DNA of 64,000 bases from Halobacillus litoralis (GCF_009856445.1 NZ_WMFA01000002.1:372001-436000); one strand, 5' to 3'; counted from the stretch's first letter, positions 51,963 through 60,538 are shown. A program made the numbers and translations. Notes: a model not told the origin generated them from the letters alone.

Positions 51963-52343
51963 TTGTTAACCAAATGGATGAATGGATTAAGAATCGGTAA
52001 GCCGAAGGTGGATCTTGTTCTTGATCCTAAAGGAGAAGATCCTTATGTATTGTCCGGAGTCTTTCAACTATCCGGGAGTTGGAGAAAACAGAACATCAAG
52101 CGTTTGGAATGTGATTTGGTCGTCGTAGAACGAGGGAAGAAGCCCTTATTGGTCCAACCGGTCACCACTGTCCTCATGACACGGACAATGGAAGCAGGTG
52201 GATATGATGAATATCCTTTCCGTTATGAATTACCTCGAACCCTTCCTCCATTATCTGAGGGAAGGTCTTATAAACTGCAGACGCGCCTGGTTTATGAAAA
52301 CAATGCTAAAAGTTTTGACCATGATGAGCTCATCGTTAATTAA
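51963..52343 (+). CDS. short Spo0M-like sporulation-control protein
   Basis: A 126-residue protein like the N-terminal arrestin-type half of Spo0M (about 258 residues in Bacillus). Matching segments are RIGKPKVDLVLDPKG-type strands, then VYENNAKSFDHDE near the end. TTG at 51963 is the start, with TAGGAGGG eight bases before. It lies under the manganese riboswitch and 27 bases before the TerC gene. A role in metal stress rather than sporulation is possible; this is inference. Confidence 0.65.
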   Translation: MLTKWMNGLRIGKPKVDLVLDPKGEDPYVLSGVFQLSGSWRKQNIKRLECDLVVVERGKKPLLVQPVTTVLMTRTMEAGGYDEYPFRYELPRTLPPLSEGRSYKLQTRLVYENNAKSFDHDELIVN

Positions 52344-52370
52344 AAAATTGATTATAAGGAGTAAAGAAAA

Positions 52371-53153
52371 ATGGACTTCGCTTTAGTTTTGGAATACAGC
52401 TGGGTGTTGTTGATTTTGATTGGTCTTGAGGGGATTCTTGCTGCGGATAATGCGCTCGTTATCGCGACGATGGTCAAACACCTTCCTGAGGAGAAGAGAA
52501 AGAAAGCCTTGTTTTACGGTTTGGCAGGGGCCTTTTTGTTCCGCTTCGCTTCTTTGTTCCTCATTTCCTATCTCGTCAACATTTGGCAGGTCCAGGCAAT
52601 CGGGGCGATTTACCTGATCGGTATTGCTGCTTACCATTTGTTGAAAAAGCATGTGCTGAAGCCAAAAGTGAAAGCGAAGAAATCGCCAGTTAAAAAGGGC
52701 TCAGGTTTCTGGGCTACGGTCATAAAAGTGGAGCTTGCGGATATTGCTTTTGCGGTCGATTCTATTTTAGCTGCGGTTGCTCTAGCCGTAACCTTACCAC
52801 TCACCAGTCTCCCGCAAGTGGGCGGTTTGGATGGTGGCCACTTTGCTGTCATCCTCGCAGGAGGTATCATCGGGCTCGTCATCATGAGATTTGCGGCCAG
52901 TTATTTTGTCGTCTTGCTTGATCGCCGCCCTGGTATTGAAACAGCCGCTTACCTGATCGTCGGCTGGGTAGGTGTAAAGCTTGCGGTATATACGATGGCC
53001 CACCCGGAGATCGCAATCTTATCCGAGGGTTTTGCAAAAAGCGCTCCATGGAAAATCACATTCTGGTCAGTTCTATTGTTGATTGCTGTCGGCGGTTGGT
53101 TTTTATCCAAAGAAAAGAGTCCCAACAACTCTGCTGCAGAGAATGCTTCGTAA
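52371..53153 (+). CDS. TerC family manganese exporter (YkoY/MeeY-like)
   Basis: A 260-residue membrane protein of the TerC family with about seven helices. The key acidic and polar residues are in GLEGILAADNALVIATMV and in ELADIAFAVDSILAAVAL, the two DN/DS motifs of TerC proteins. Bacillus YkoY/MeeY, in the same family, exports manganese or loads secreted metalloenzymes. The manganese riboswitch upstream agrees. The cytoplasmic loop is Lys-rich (KAKKSPVKKG). Confidence 0.93.
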   Translation: MDFALVLEYSWVLLILIGLEGILAADNALVIATMVKHLPEEKRKKALFYGLAGAFLFRFASLFLISYLVNIWQVQAIGAIYLIGIAAYHLLKKHVLKPKVKAKKSPVKKGSGFWATVIKVELADIAFAVDSILAAVALAVTLPLTSLPQVGGLDGGHFAVILAGGIIGLVIMRFAASYFVVLLDRRPGIETAAYLIVGWVGVKLAVYTMAHPEIAILSEGFAKSAPWKITFWSVLLLIAVGGWFLSKEKSPNNSAAENAS

Positions 53154-53249
53154 AAGAAATGATTTACCTCCGCGGAATTATTGTCCCTTCTGGAACTTGG
53201 CTGATATACTCATATGGGCTATGAACGAGATCGATTCAGGAGGGGAAAC

Positions 53250-53423
53250 ATGGAAGCGGTATGGGTGATTATAGGTATGGTGTTCATTTTATATCTCTTT
53301 TTTCAAGTGAGCTATATGGAGAAGATGTTGAAAAAACAACGAACAGACGTACAGGAAATCAAGTCTTTACTGATGGTCTTGATTAAAGAACAACAACGAG
53401 AAAAAAATGAAGCGCGAAAGTGA
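53250..53423 (+). CDS. small single-helix membrane protein (57 aa)
   Basis: A 57-residue protein: one membrane helix (about 3-20), then a charged coiled-coil-like tail with YMEKMLKKQRTDVQEIK and a very polar end. AGGAGGGG precedes the ATG at 53250. I do not recognise a family. It ends directly at a terminator hairpin. Confidence 0.65.
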   Translation: MEAVWVIIGMVFILYLFFQVSYMEKMLKKQRTDVQEIKSLLMVLIKEQQREKNEARK

Positions 53424-53461
53424 GAAAATCTCAGAGCCTTAAACTCTGAGATTTTTTATTA
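53423..53461 (+). terminator. CTCAGAG-type terminator (copy 1)
   Basis: AAAATCTCAGAG and CTCTGAGATTTT around CCTTAAA, then T-run. Nearly identical to the hairpin at 54046-54082. Confidence 0.88.
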
Positions 53462-53600
53462 TCAATCTCTCGTCTCTTATTTTAAAAAATCCTCCCTGGT
53501 TGAAAATGCCAATACCATCCATGATAATGAGTACATATACATAGGTGGGACTAAAGAAGTAACTAGAGCGAATCTATGTTACACATATGGGGGATGGTGT

Positions 53601-54038
53601 ATGGAAAATCCGGCTGGTTTTTGGAATAGAGTGGGAGCGAGATTTGTAGATGGGTTCATTTTAGCGGGTTTTTTCGGAGTCATTACTGGGGAGTTCATTG
53701 TTCAGGAGAGTTTCACGGTGGTCGATGTATTGTCGATCTTTTATGCCCTTCTCCTGCCGCCGGTTTGGTATGGCTATACGCTTGGCCGAAGAGCTTTGGG
53801 AAATAGAATTGTCCAAACCGATGGCTCAGATGTTACTTTTATCCATATCGTCTTACGTGAGCTTGTCGGCGGTTTAGTGTACTTTGTGACGTTCGGGGTC
53901 GCTCTCATCGTCAGCGCCTTTATGGTTGGTTTAAGGGAAGATAAAAGAGGGATCCATGATTTTATCGGCGGAACCTACGTGACGAAGGATGCGCCCAATG
54001 ACCGTGAACGCTCTGAATTGGATGAACTCAACGCATAA
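53601..54038 (+). CDS. RDD family membrane protein
   Basis: A 145-residue RDD family protein with three membrane helices. Family features are GFWNRVGARFVDGFI at the start (R and D of RDD), GYTLGRRALGNRIVQTDG in the loop, and DDKRGIHDFIGGTYV-type end (here EDKRGIHDFIGGTYV). Function is mostly unknown; some members support Na/H antiport in halophiles. ATATGGGGGATGG is upstream of the start. Monocistronic. Confidence 0.88.
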   Translation: MENPAGFWNRVGARFVDGFILAGFFGVITGEFIVQESFTVVDVLSIFYALLLPPVWYGYTLGRRALGNRIVQTDGSDVTFIHIVLRELVGGLVYFVTFGVALIVSAFMVGLREDKRGIHDFIGGTYVTKDAPNDRERSELDELNA

Positions 54039-54045
54039 ACAAAGA

Positions 54046-54082
54046 AAAAATCTCAGAGCCTTCAACTCTGAGATTTTCTCTA
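54046..54082. terminator. CTCAGAG-type terminator (copy 2)
   Basis: AAAATCTCAGAG and CTCTGAGATTTT around CCTTCAA. It lies between convergent genes and can act on both. Confidence 0.88.
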
Positions 54083-54088
54083 TCCTGT

Positions 54089-54565
54089 TTAAATGTCAAA
54101 GAAAAACCAGATGATGAGAATCGCCTGGATAATGATCTTGGCCACTGTCCCGCTGAGAAAACCGAACAGAGAGCCGATGGCTGCTTTGAACGCCTCTTCC
54201 GATGATCGTTTCTGGACAAGTTCCACAATGATGACCAGCACAAATGGAATGACGATGATGCCGAACGGCGGGATAATGAACGACCCGATGATGACACCGA
54301 TCGCCGCAGAACGCTCGCCCCATTTGCTTCCTCCGTACTTTTTCACGAAGTAGCTGTTGGCGATGATATCAGAGACGATGAGCAGTATGGTCAAGACGAC
54401 GGCTCCGATCCAGAAGAAGACCGATAGTCCGCTGCCGTTGATGAAGAACGCATAAGCCAGGAATCCGATCCACAGCACGAGCGGCGCCGGTATGATTGGA
54501 AAAATGACGCTTGCAAAACTTGCGATGAAACAGGCGATGATGATCACCCAAATAAGTATATCCAT
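54089..54565 (-). CDS. DUF456 family membrane protein
   Basis: A 158-residue hydrophobic protein of the DUF456 family with about five helices. Typical features are FPIIPAPLVLWIGFLAYAF near the N-terminus and the Gly-rich GGSKWGERSAAIGVIIGSF, then PPFGIIVIPFVLVI. Function unknown. AGGAGGTACG precedes the start. A 24-base A/T palindrome lies upstream at 54616-54639. Confidence 0.85.
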   Translation of the reverse strand: MDILIWVIIIACFIASFASVIFPIIPAPLVLWIGFLAYAFFINGSGLSVFFWIGAVVLTILLIVSDIIANSYFVKKYGGSKWGERSAAIGVIIGSFIIPPFGIIVIPFVLVIIVELVQKRSSEEAFKAAIGSLFGFLSGTVAKIIIQAILIIWFFFDI

Positions 54566-54615
54566 AAACGCGTACCTCCTGAGTTTCTGATTCTTTCTTT
54601 TATACGATTGACGAG

Positions 54616-54639
54616 AATAAAAGTTTCTAAACTTTTATT
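54616..54639. promoter_or_regulatory. 24-bp palindrome upstream of DUF456 gene
   Basis: AATAAAAGTTT, CT, AAACTTTTATT is a perfect inverted repeat about 50 bases before the gene. An operator is possible; no regulator can be named. Confidence 0.35.
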
Positions 54640-54709
54640 GGTTTCTAGTGCTTGGCTCGCTCAACCTTTTTCATGTTCTTTAACTGGGTTCGAATTTCTT
54701 CCTACATAA

Positions 54710-54738
54710 AAAAGGACCCTCATACGAGAGGGTCCGTC
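54710..54738 (-). terminator. terminator of aldo-keto reductase gene
   Basis: On the minus strand GGACCCTC, TCGTAT, GAGGGTCC and a T-run. Confidence 0.88.
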
Positions 54739-54744
54739 CATCAG

Positions 54745-55749
54745 TTATTTTAATCCTAATTCCTGACGGTCAGGGGGAGCCATAAACTCCGGTCCCACTG
54801 GATCATTGACGTGTTTCAGCAGAATCTCATCAATGTCGTGACGTGTTTCTTCATCGATGGTGAAGCTGTCGACACCTTCAATCGGATTGAGCTGATCCGG
54901 TCGGCGCCCTCCCATGAGAGCGATGCCGGATCCCGGCTGGTCAAGCACCCAGCGGATGGCGAGCTGCAGCACGCTCTTGCCGAAACGGTTTTCGGCGAGC
55001 TGTTCGAGTTCGCTCACGGCATTCAAGTACTGCTTGAATCGCGGTTGTTGGAATTTGGGATCATTGTTTCTTAAGTCGTCGCCTTCAAACTCACGATTTG
55101 AGGACATTTTTCCTGACAACAGTCCACGGCATAACGATCCGTAAGAGATGGTCGTGATGTTATGATCCTGAACGTAAGGCAGCGTCTTCGACTCGATGTC
55201 CCGTTCGAACATGTTGTATGGAGGCTGCAACGTGTGCAGCGGCGCTGCTTCGCGGAAAGTGTCCATTTGTTCTGGTGAAAAGTTGCTGACACCGATGGCG
55301 CGGATCTTTCCTTGTTTGTACAGGTACGAAAGAGCTTCAGCCGTCTCGTGAATCGGTGTCATCGGATCCGGCCAGTGGACCTGATAAATATCAATGTAAT
55401 CAGTTTTTAAGCGTTTCAACGAATCTTCGACTTCTTTATGGATGCGCTCTTTGCTGGCATTACGGAAAACGGAGTCTTCGTTCCAATCGATGCCCGCTTT
55501 CGTAGCAAGCAGAAGGTCTTCACGCCGTCCATATTGTTCTACAGCTTTTCCGATGATTTCTTCTGAGCGTCCGAACCCATAAGCAGGTGCGGTATCGATC
55601 AAGTTGATGCCCTGATCAAGCGCGGAGTGGATGGTTTTTACGGATTGTTCTTCATCCGTGCCTCCCCACATCCAGCCGCCGATCGCCCATGTGCCAAGGC
55701 CGATGCGGCTCGCTTCCATGGATGTATCACTAATTTTGATTTTTTCCAT
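54745..55749 (-). CDS. aldo/keto reductase
   Basis: A 334-residue NADPH-dependent aldo-keto reductase of TIM-barrel fold. The catalytic tetrad is seen as D and Y in LIDTAPAYGFGRSEE, K in LLATKAG, and H in QVHWPDP. It belongs to the YhdN/IolS-like general stress group (AKR11-type) in overall pattern. The start at 55749 follows GGAGGTGTAATA; 65 extra codons upstream in the ORF are rejected because they overlap the divergent gene. Substrate unknown. Confidence 0.9.
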   Translation of the reverse strand: MEKIKISDTSMEASRIGLGTWAIGGWMWGGTDEEQSVKTIHSALDQGINLIDTAPAYGFGRSEEIIGKAVEQYGRREDLLLATKAGIDWNEDSVFRNASKERIHKEVEDSLKRLKTDYIDIYQVHWPDPMTPIHETAEALSYLYKQGKIRAIGVSNFSPEQMDTFREAAPLHTLQPPYNMFERDIESKTLPYVQDHNITTISYGSLCRGLLSGKMSSNREFEGDDLRNNDPKFQQPRFKQYLNAVSELEQLAENRFGKSVLQLAIRWVLDQPGSGIALMGGRRPDQLNPIEGVDSFTIDEETRHDIDEILLKHVNDPVGPEFMAPPDRQELGLK

Positions 55750-55858
55750 TATTACACCTCCAAAGTCAAGCACACTCGTTCCATACCCGTTTCGGAAATT
55801 CTTTAATCTATTTTCTCGAAAATGAGATATAATGAAGGAAAGTTCAGGAGGTGGGGGA

Positions 55859-58213
55859 ATGGAGACAGCTAGACAGATCGATCCACAAAAAAAGAAAAGA
55901 CCACGCTGGAAAAAGGCGACCTGGCTGACGCTCGGAATCGTCATGATCTTGCTGGTTAGTGCTGTTGTTTTTGTAAACGCTTACACTTTAAGGAGCCTGC
56001 CGGAGACGGACGGGGAGGCATCTCTTTCTGGACTGGAAGCATCCGTGACCGTGACGAGAGATGATCAGGGGGTGCCTCATATTCAGGCCGAAAATGAACT
56101 CGATGTCTTTCGTGCCCAGGGCTATGTACAGGCGCAGGACCGTCTTTTTCAAATGGAGCTTGCACGCAGGCAGGCATCCGGCCGGTTGAGTGAAGTGGTC
56201 GGGAAGGCCACGGTTGATCAGGACCGTTATTTCCGGACCCTCGGTCTTAGACGGGCGGCAGAAAAGTCTCTGGCTGTTTATTCAGACGAAGCGACCGAAC
56301 GTCTGGAGGCGTTTGCGGAGGGAGTCAATGCCTTCATGGAAAACGAACCGCTGCCCCCGGAGTTTGCGATGATGAACATCGATCCCGAACCGTGGACACC
56401 GCTTGATTCATTAACGATAGGAAAATACATGGCGTTCGACCTTGGCGGCCACTGGGAGCGCCAGGCGTTCAACTACTACTTGCTGCAGAATTTTTCTGAA
56501 GAGGAGGCGTACGAACTTTTCCCGGCATACCCTGAAGATGCCCCGACCGTCCTTGCCGAAGCCGACGCTGTTGATATCGAGAAAAGTTTTGCCAACGTCA
56601 TCATTCCGAACGAATTTAACGGGAGTAACAACTGGGTTGTGAGTGGAGAGCGTACGGCCTCTGGATCACCGATGCTCGCCGATGATCCGCATTTAGGCAT
56701 GGCGACACCGTCCATCTGGTATCAAATGCACTTGGAAGCGCCAGGTTACAACGTTTCAGGGGTTATTTTCGCAGGTATTCCCGGCATCATCCTTGGACAT
56801 AACGACAACATCGCCTGGGGTGTGACGAACGTTGGACCTGATGTGCAGCAATTGTACTTAGAAAAAAGGAACCCTGAGAATCCGCACGAATTTTTATACG
56901 AAGATGAATGGGAAGAAGCGGAAGTGTTCACAGAAACGATCGATGTGAAAGACGGCGATGATGTGGAACTTGAGGTTGTAGAGACCCGCCATGGGCCTGT
57001 GATCAGTGATTATGCAGGGGAGTCTGGGAAAGATACGCTGCTCTCGTTACGTTGGACTGCCCTTGATGCGACGACAGAACTGGAAGCGGTGCTTGAGATG
57101 AACCGTGCCGATGATTGGGAGTCTTTCGAGAAAGGGTTGGAGAAGTTCCTGGCCCCGGCGCAGAATTTCGTTTTTGCAAGTAAAGACGGAACAATTGCCT
57201 ACAAGGCGAATGGCCAGGTGCCGATCTACAATGAACCGGAGGATGCCTTGCTTCCGATGCGCGGCTGGGAGTCTGAGGATGAGTGGCAGGGGTTCGTCCC
57301 TTTTGATGAACTGCCGAGGGTGGTAAACCCGGAAGAAGGATTCATTGCAACGGCGAACAATAAAATTACGACGGAGGACTATCCTTACCATATCAGCCAC
57401 AATTGGGCACAGCCTTATCGGTACGCACGCATCAGTGAGATGCTCGAGGGAGAAAACGAACTGACGCCGGAGCAATTCCAAGCGATGCAGATGGATGTGA
57501 AAAACCTTCAGGCGGAAGAATTCTTACCCCTTCTTTTGGAGCAGGTTGAGGCTGTAACGGCCCTTGAAAAAGAAACGATGGCTCTGATGGAAGAGTGGAA
57601 CAGGGAAGATGATCGTACACTTGCGCAGCCGTTGATTTTCCATCGTTGGATGGCGAACATCGAGGATCAACTTTACAATGTGGATCTGTCAGGAGACATG
57701 CAACAATTTTTCAAAGGGTCCGGACAGACAACAGATGAATTGTTGCGGATGGGCGATGAATCCCGATGGATGCAAAAAGCAGGAGGGATGGGATCAGTGA
57801 TCTCTGAAGCTTTTCAAGCGACGCTGAATGAGGTGAAGGAAGAGTTTGGAGAAGACCCTTCAGAATGGGAATGGGGAGAAGCGCATGCGGTTGAATTCAC
57901 CCATCCTCTTTCTAGTATCGGATTTCTGGAGAGGTTCCTGAATCCGGGCGATCCTCTTCCGGTGAGTGGCAGTCGAGTAACGGTCCGTGCCGCTGGTTTC
58001 AACAGTGAAGGCCTCGTCAATCACGGAGCATCGTGGCGATTTGTCATCGACATGGAAGACCCGACCGGAGCATACCATGTCGTCGGCCCTGGGCAATCCG
58101 GTCATTTTAGAAGCGACTGGTATCACGATCAACTGGAAGATTGGGTGGAAGGGGAGTATCACCTGACCTCTACGGATGAAGTGGAGGGGGAAGTCCTGAC
58201 TCTTCAACCGTGA
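55859..58213 (+). CDS. penicillin acylase family protein (Ntn hydrolase)
   Basis: A 784-residue membrane-anchored N-terminal-nucleophile hydrolase. The N-terminus has a basic stretch and one helix (about 22-42). The alpha subunit covers the next about 210 residues and the precursor is cut before S256 in FNGSNNWVVSG, which becomes the beta-chain nucleophile. Other family parts are DDPHLGMATPSIWYQ, LGHNDNIAWGVTNVG, and VGPGQSGH near the end. Natural substrates may be acyl-homoserine lactones or other amides rather than penicillin. The start follows AGGAGGTGGGG. Confidence 0.93.
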   Translation: METARQIDPQKKKRPRWKKATWLTLGIVMILLVSAVVFVNAYTLRSLPETDGEASLSGLEASVTVTRDDQGVPHIQAENELDVFRAQGYVQAQDRLFQMELARRQASGRLSEVVGKATVDQDRYFRTLGLRRAAEKSLAVYSDEATERLEAFAEGVNAFMENEPLPPEFAMMNIDPEPWTPLDSLTIGKYMAFDLGGHWERQAFNYYLLQNFSEEEAYELFPAYPEDAPTVLAEADAVDIEKSFANVIIPNEFNGSNNWVVSGERTASGSPMLADDPHLGMATPSIWYQMHLEAPGYNVSGVIFAGIPGIILGHNDNIAWGVTNVGPDVQQLYLEKRNPENPHEFLYEDEWEEAEVFTETIDVKDGDDVELEVVETRHGPVISDYAGESGKDTLLSLRWTALDATTELEAVLEMNRADDWESFEKGLEKFLAPAQNFVFASKDGTIAYKANGQVPIYNEPEDALLPMRGWESEDEWQGFVPFDELPRVVNPEEGFIATANNKITTEDYPYHISHNWAQPYRYARISEMLEGENELTPEQFQAMQMDVKNLQAEEFLPLLLEQVEAVTALEKETMALMEEWNREDDRTLAQPLIFHRWMANIEDQLYNVDLSGDMQQFFKGSGQTTDELLRMGDESRWMQKAGGMGSVISEAFQATLNEVKEEFGEDPSEWEWGEAHAVEFTHPLSSIGFLERFLNPGDPLPVSGSRVTVRAAGFNSEGLVNHGASWRFVIDMEDPTGAYHVVGPGQSGHFRSDWYHDQLEDWVEGEYHLTSTDEVEGEVLTLQP

Positions 58214-58215
58214 TT

Positions 58216-58252
58216 ATTTAAGGCTCAGAGTTTAACTCTGAGTCTTTTTCAT
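58216..58252. terminator. CTCAGAG-type terminator (copy 3)
   Basis: GGCTCAGAGTT and AACTCTGAGTC with a T-rich run; the stem repeats the core of the hairpins at 53423 and 54046 and lies across the end of the SRPBCC gene. Confidence 0.75.
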
Positions 58253-58700
58253 TTTCTGCCATCTTTTTTAGTTCATGGGCACGAAATTTGATAAAGCTTT
58301 TCATATAGTTCTCCAGAAAAAGACGGTCGGCCATACGACCAAGGAGGCCGAGTGGTGATTGATAGGCGAATGTATCCACCATCATCGTGCCTCCTGATTC
58401 TTCAAAGAACTCGTGGGTGTGGGTGAACGAATCGAAGGCTCCTTTGACCATCACATCCACGAAGCGGTGCGGCCGATCCATTTCTATAATCCGGGCCGTC
58501 AGTCGTTGGCGGATGCCGAAGTGTGTCGCTTCCCAAGTCACTTCGTCTCCTTCTTCCATCCAGCCTTCCGTCACACCAGCCACCGCTTTTTCGTTTGTCT
58601 TGCTCGTGGTTTGTTTATGGACATCTACATTTCTCGCGAGATCAAAACAAATATGAGCGGGTGCTTTTATAAATATACGATGATTAATCACCGGCACCAT
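58218..58700 (-). CDS. SRPBCC (START-like) family protein
   Basis: A 160-residue protein of the SRPBCC/polyketide-cyclase fold that forms a deep hydrophobic pocket. Features are the start PVINHRIFIKAPAHICFDLA, the middle EGDEVTWEATHFGIRQRL and FTHTHEFFEESGGTMM, typical of these proteins. It lacks clear catalytic residues; ligand unknown. The C-terminal helix is long and acidic. It converges with the penicillin acylase gene; the terminator overlaps its last codons. Confidence 0.85.
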   Translation of the reverse strand: MVPVINHRIFIKAPAHICFDLARNVDVHKQTTSKTNEKAVAGVTEGWMEEGDEVTWEATHFGIRQRLTARIIEMDRPHRFVDVMVKGAFDSFTHTHEFFEESGGTMMVDTFAYQSPLGLLGRMADRLFLENYMKSFIKFRAHELKKMAENEKDSELNSEP

Positions 58701-58770
58701 TCACCACTCCTTCCATCTTCACTTGCCTATCATTATACCGCACTTCCGATCTTCTAGATAAGCTCCGGGT

Positions 58771-58880
58771 AGTGGAAGACACTGTTTTGAGACAAAGGGG
58801 TGGGTTTAGGTGCTCCGGGAAAGCGAGCCCCATTCGCTTCATAAAAATTTCGAAACAAGTCCTTTAACACTCCTGCCTTA
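58771..58880 (-). repeat. degenerate copy C of the dispersed repeat
   Basis: GTTTTGAGACA, GGGTTTAGGTGCTCCGGGAAAGCGAG and ATTTCGAAACAAG resemble the two ends of copy A at 51088-51270, with the central GAGACCCC part missing. Together with the flanks it fills the gap between 58701 and 58956. Confidence 0.55.
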
Positions 58881-58956
58881 TTCTTAAACAGTTTAAAAGC
58901 TAAATGGAATACGAGAGAGGGAATCGTGCCACCCTAGAGAAAAGGAGTGTGCGCTC

Positions 58957-59181
58957 ATGAGGGAAGAACAAATGAAAGATGTTTTTGAAACATACGGATA
59001 TGGAGAGGTCTACAGCCGTTTTCAAACCCCCTTGTATGTAACAGGGCTTTTAGATGATGTGGAAGAAGAGGTGCTTGAGGATTTCTTTGACAACATCGAA
59101 TTGACAAAGGAAGTCTTCTTTGATGAATTCCGGTTTTGGTTTCAATATTTCTCTACAGCTCAACGCGGTCCACAGTATTAA
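58957..59181 (+). CDS. small acidic protein of unknown function (74 aa)
   Basis: A 74-residue, strongly acidic, aromatic-rich protein: YGYGEVYSRFQTPLYVTGLL, then DDVEEEVLEDFFDN and a FDEFRFWFQYF end. AAAAGGAGTG lies before the start. No family known to me. The composition fits a small helical regulator or binding protein in a halophile. Confidence 0.6.
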   Translation: MREEQMKDVFETYGYGEVYSRFQTPLYVTGLLDDVEEEVLEDFFDNIELTKEVFFDEFRFWFQYFSTAQRGPQY

Positions 59182-59223
59182 AGAAGGATGACCGTCGCTT
59201 GCCCCCAATCGTAGTCAACTTTC

Positions 59224-59263
59224 CTAGAGGCCATCTTTGCTGTAAAGGTGGCTTCTTTTTTAT
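59224..59263 (+). terminator. rho-independent terminator
   Basis: GAGGCCATCTTT and AAAGGTGGCTTC around GCTGT (one G-A mismatch-type position), then T-run. Confidence 0.7.
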
Positions 59264-59269
59264 TCTACC

Positions 59270-59298
59270 TTGACGAAAAATAAAATTGCGTATACGAT
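59270..59298 (+). promoter_or_regulatory. promoter of siderophore ATPase gene
   Basis: TTGACG (59270-59275), 17 bases, TACGAT (59293-59298). Confidence 0.6.
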
Positions 59299-59302
59299 TA
59301 AT

Positions 59303-59317
59303 TGAGAATGATTATTA
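59303..59317 (+). promoter_or_regulatory. Fur box
   Basis: TGAGAATGATTATTA matches the 7-1-7 Fur consensus TGATAATNATTATCA at 13 of 15 positions and covers the likely transcription start. Confidence 0.75.
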
Positions 59318-59371
59318 CTATCTACATTGAACGGATATCATTTTTGCAAATATAAGGTGAGGTGCTCAACA

Positions 59372-60202
59372 ATGGTGAGAATGTCCATGCAGGACTTAGG
59401 GATAGCCTATGGTGAAGTGAAAATTGTCGAAGATTTGAACCTGCATATCCCTGAAGGAGAAATCACGACGATCATCGGGCCGAACGGCTGTGGGAAATCA
59501 ACGATCTTGAAAACGATGTCGCGCCTGCTTGAACCGAAGTCTGGTACCGTCTATTTAGATGGCAAAGCGATACATAAAGAATCGACGAAGGAAATCGCTA
59601 AGAAAATGGCCGTTCTTCCCCAGACCCCTCAGGCACCCAGCGGTTTGACGGTTTATGAGCTTGTTTCTTATGGACGTTTTCCCCATCAGCGCGGATTCGG
59701 TAAATTGACGAAGGAAGACCGTGACATCATCGAGTGGGCTCTTGAGGTAACCGGTGTTCAGCAATTTTCTGAACGTGAAATCGATGCTTTGTCCGGCGGT
59801 CAGCGTCAAAAAGTGTGGATCGCGATGGCCTTAGCGCAGGGGACGGATTTGCTGCTGTTGGATGAACCGACCACTTATCTTGATCTTGCTCATCAGCTTG
59901 AAGTCCTCACCCTTTTGGAAAAGTTGAACAAAGAAGAAGGCCGAACGATTGTCATGGTGCTTCACGACTTAAACCATGCAGCTCGCTTCGCCGACCATTT
60001 AGTCGCTTTGAATGGCGGGAAGATTGTCAAGGAAGGGACGGCACATGAAGTGATGACTTCGGCAGTCCTTAGGCGGGTCTTCAATATCGATGCTGCCATT
60101 GTAACGGACCCTCGCACCCATCGCCCGGCATTGATTACGTATGATTTGATTGGGCAGGAGAAAGAAACCGAACCTCAACAACCTGTTAGTATCTATGGAT
60201 GA
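59372..60202 (+). CDS. yusV: iron-siderophore ABC transporter ATP-binding protein
   Basis: A 276-residue ATPase of the FecE/FhuC type. Walker A is GPNGCGKST (36-44), the signature LSGGQRQK, Walker B LLLLDEPT, and the H-loop VLHDLNHA. It stands alone with its own Fur box, like B. subtilis YusV, which serves several siderophore permeases lacking an ATPase. Here the fused permease at 17082-19106 is the natural partner. The start at 59372 follows AAGGTGAGGTG; the ORF extension to 59327 lacks a site. Confidence 0.93.
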   Translation: MVRMSMQDLGIAYGEVKIVEDLNLHIPEGEITTIIGPNGCGKSTILKTMSRLLEPKSGTVYLDGKAIHKESTKEIAKKMAVLPQTPQAPSGLTVYELVSYGRFPHQRGFGKLTKEDRDIIEWALEVTGVQQFSEREIDALSGGQRQKVWIAMALAQGTDLLLLDEPTTYLDLAHQLEVLTLLEKLNKEEGRTIVMVLHDLNHAARFADHLVALNGGKIVKEGTAHEVMTSAVLRRVFNIDAAIVTDPRTHRPALITYDLIGQEKETEPQQPVSIYG

Positions 60203-60203
60203 A

Positions 60204-60236
60204 GCCTGGAGGATTTCCCCTCCAGGTTTTTTGTTG
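60204..60236 (+). terminator. rho-independent terminator
   Basis: CCTGGAGG, ATTTC, CCCTCCAGG then T6. Confidence 0.88.
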
Positions 60237-60538
60237 GTGAATGTAGGTTTCTATATTTTTCTTTATCCTTCATTAAGAACGGATTCTGTTGAAATGGTAG
60301 CATGTGGAAATAATTGTGTGTTACTATATGAACTATACATATAGGATAGGGGTCCCTGAAAGTGCGATAGGGAAGGCAAAAAGAGAACATACCTTCTAGT
60401 GCCAGGTGTTAATGTTTACAAGAGTTTTTTTGTAGTATTGTTCGTTATGTCGAATGTTGTCGTTGAGCGAACACCTGGGTGTTTCTAAACATCGTCTTAC
60501 TAAATCTTTGTTTGGTTAAACGGGAGGTAGAGAAGGTA
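60237..60538. other. intergenic region upstream of response regulator
   Basis: About 300 bases without a gene. CCAGGTGTT (60402-60410) and AACACCTGG (60470-60478) are perfect 9-base inverted repeats 59 bases apart, and T7 follows the left copy. They may form an attenuator or a paired operator. No clear -35/-10 pair is recognised. Confidence 0.45.

Noticed and set aside
55750-55944. N-terminal extension of the aldo-keto reductase ORF
   Set aside because: The extra 65 codons are not like the family and overlap the divergent penicillin acylase gene; GGAGGTG marks the start at 55749.
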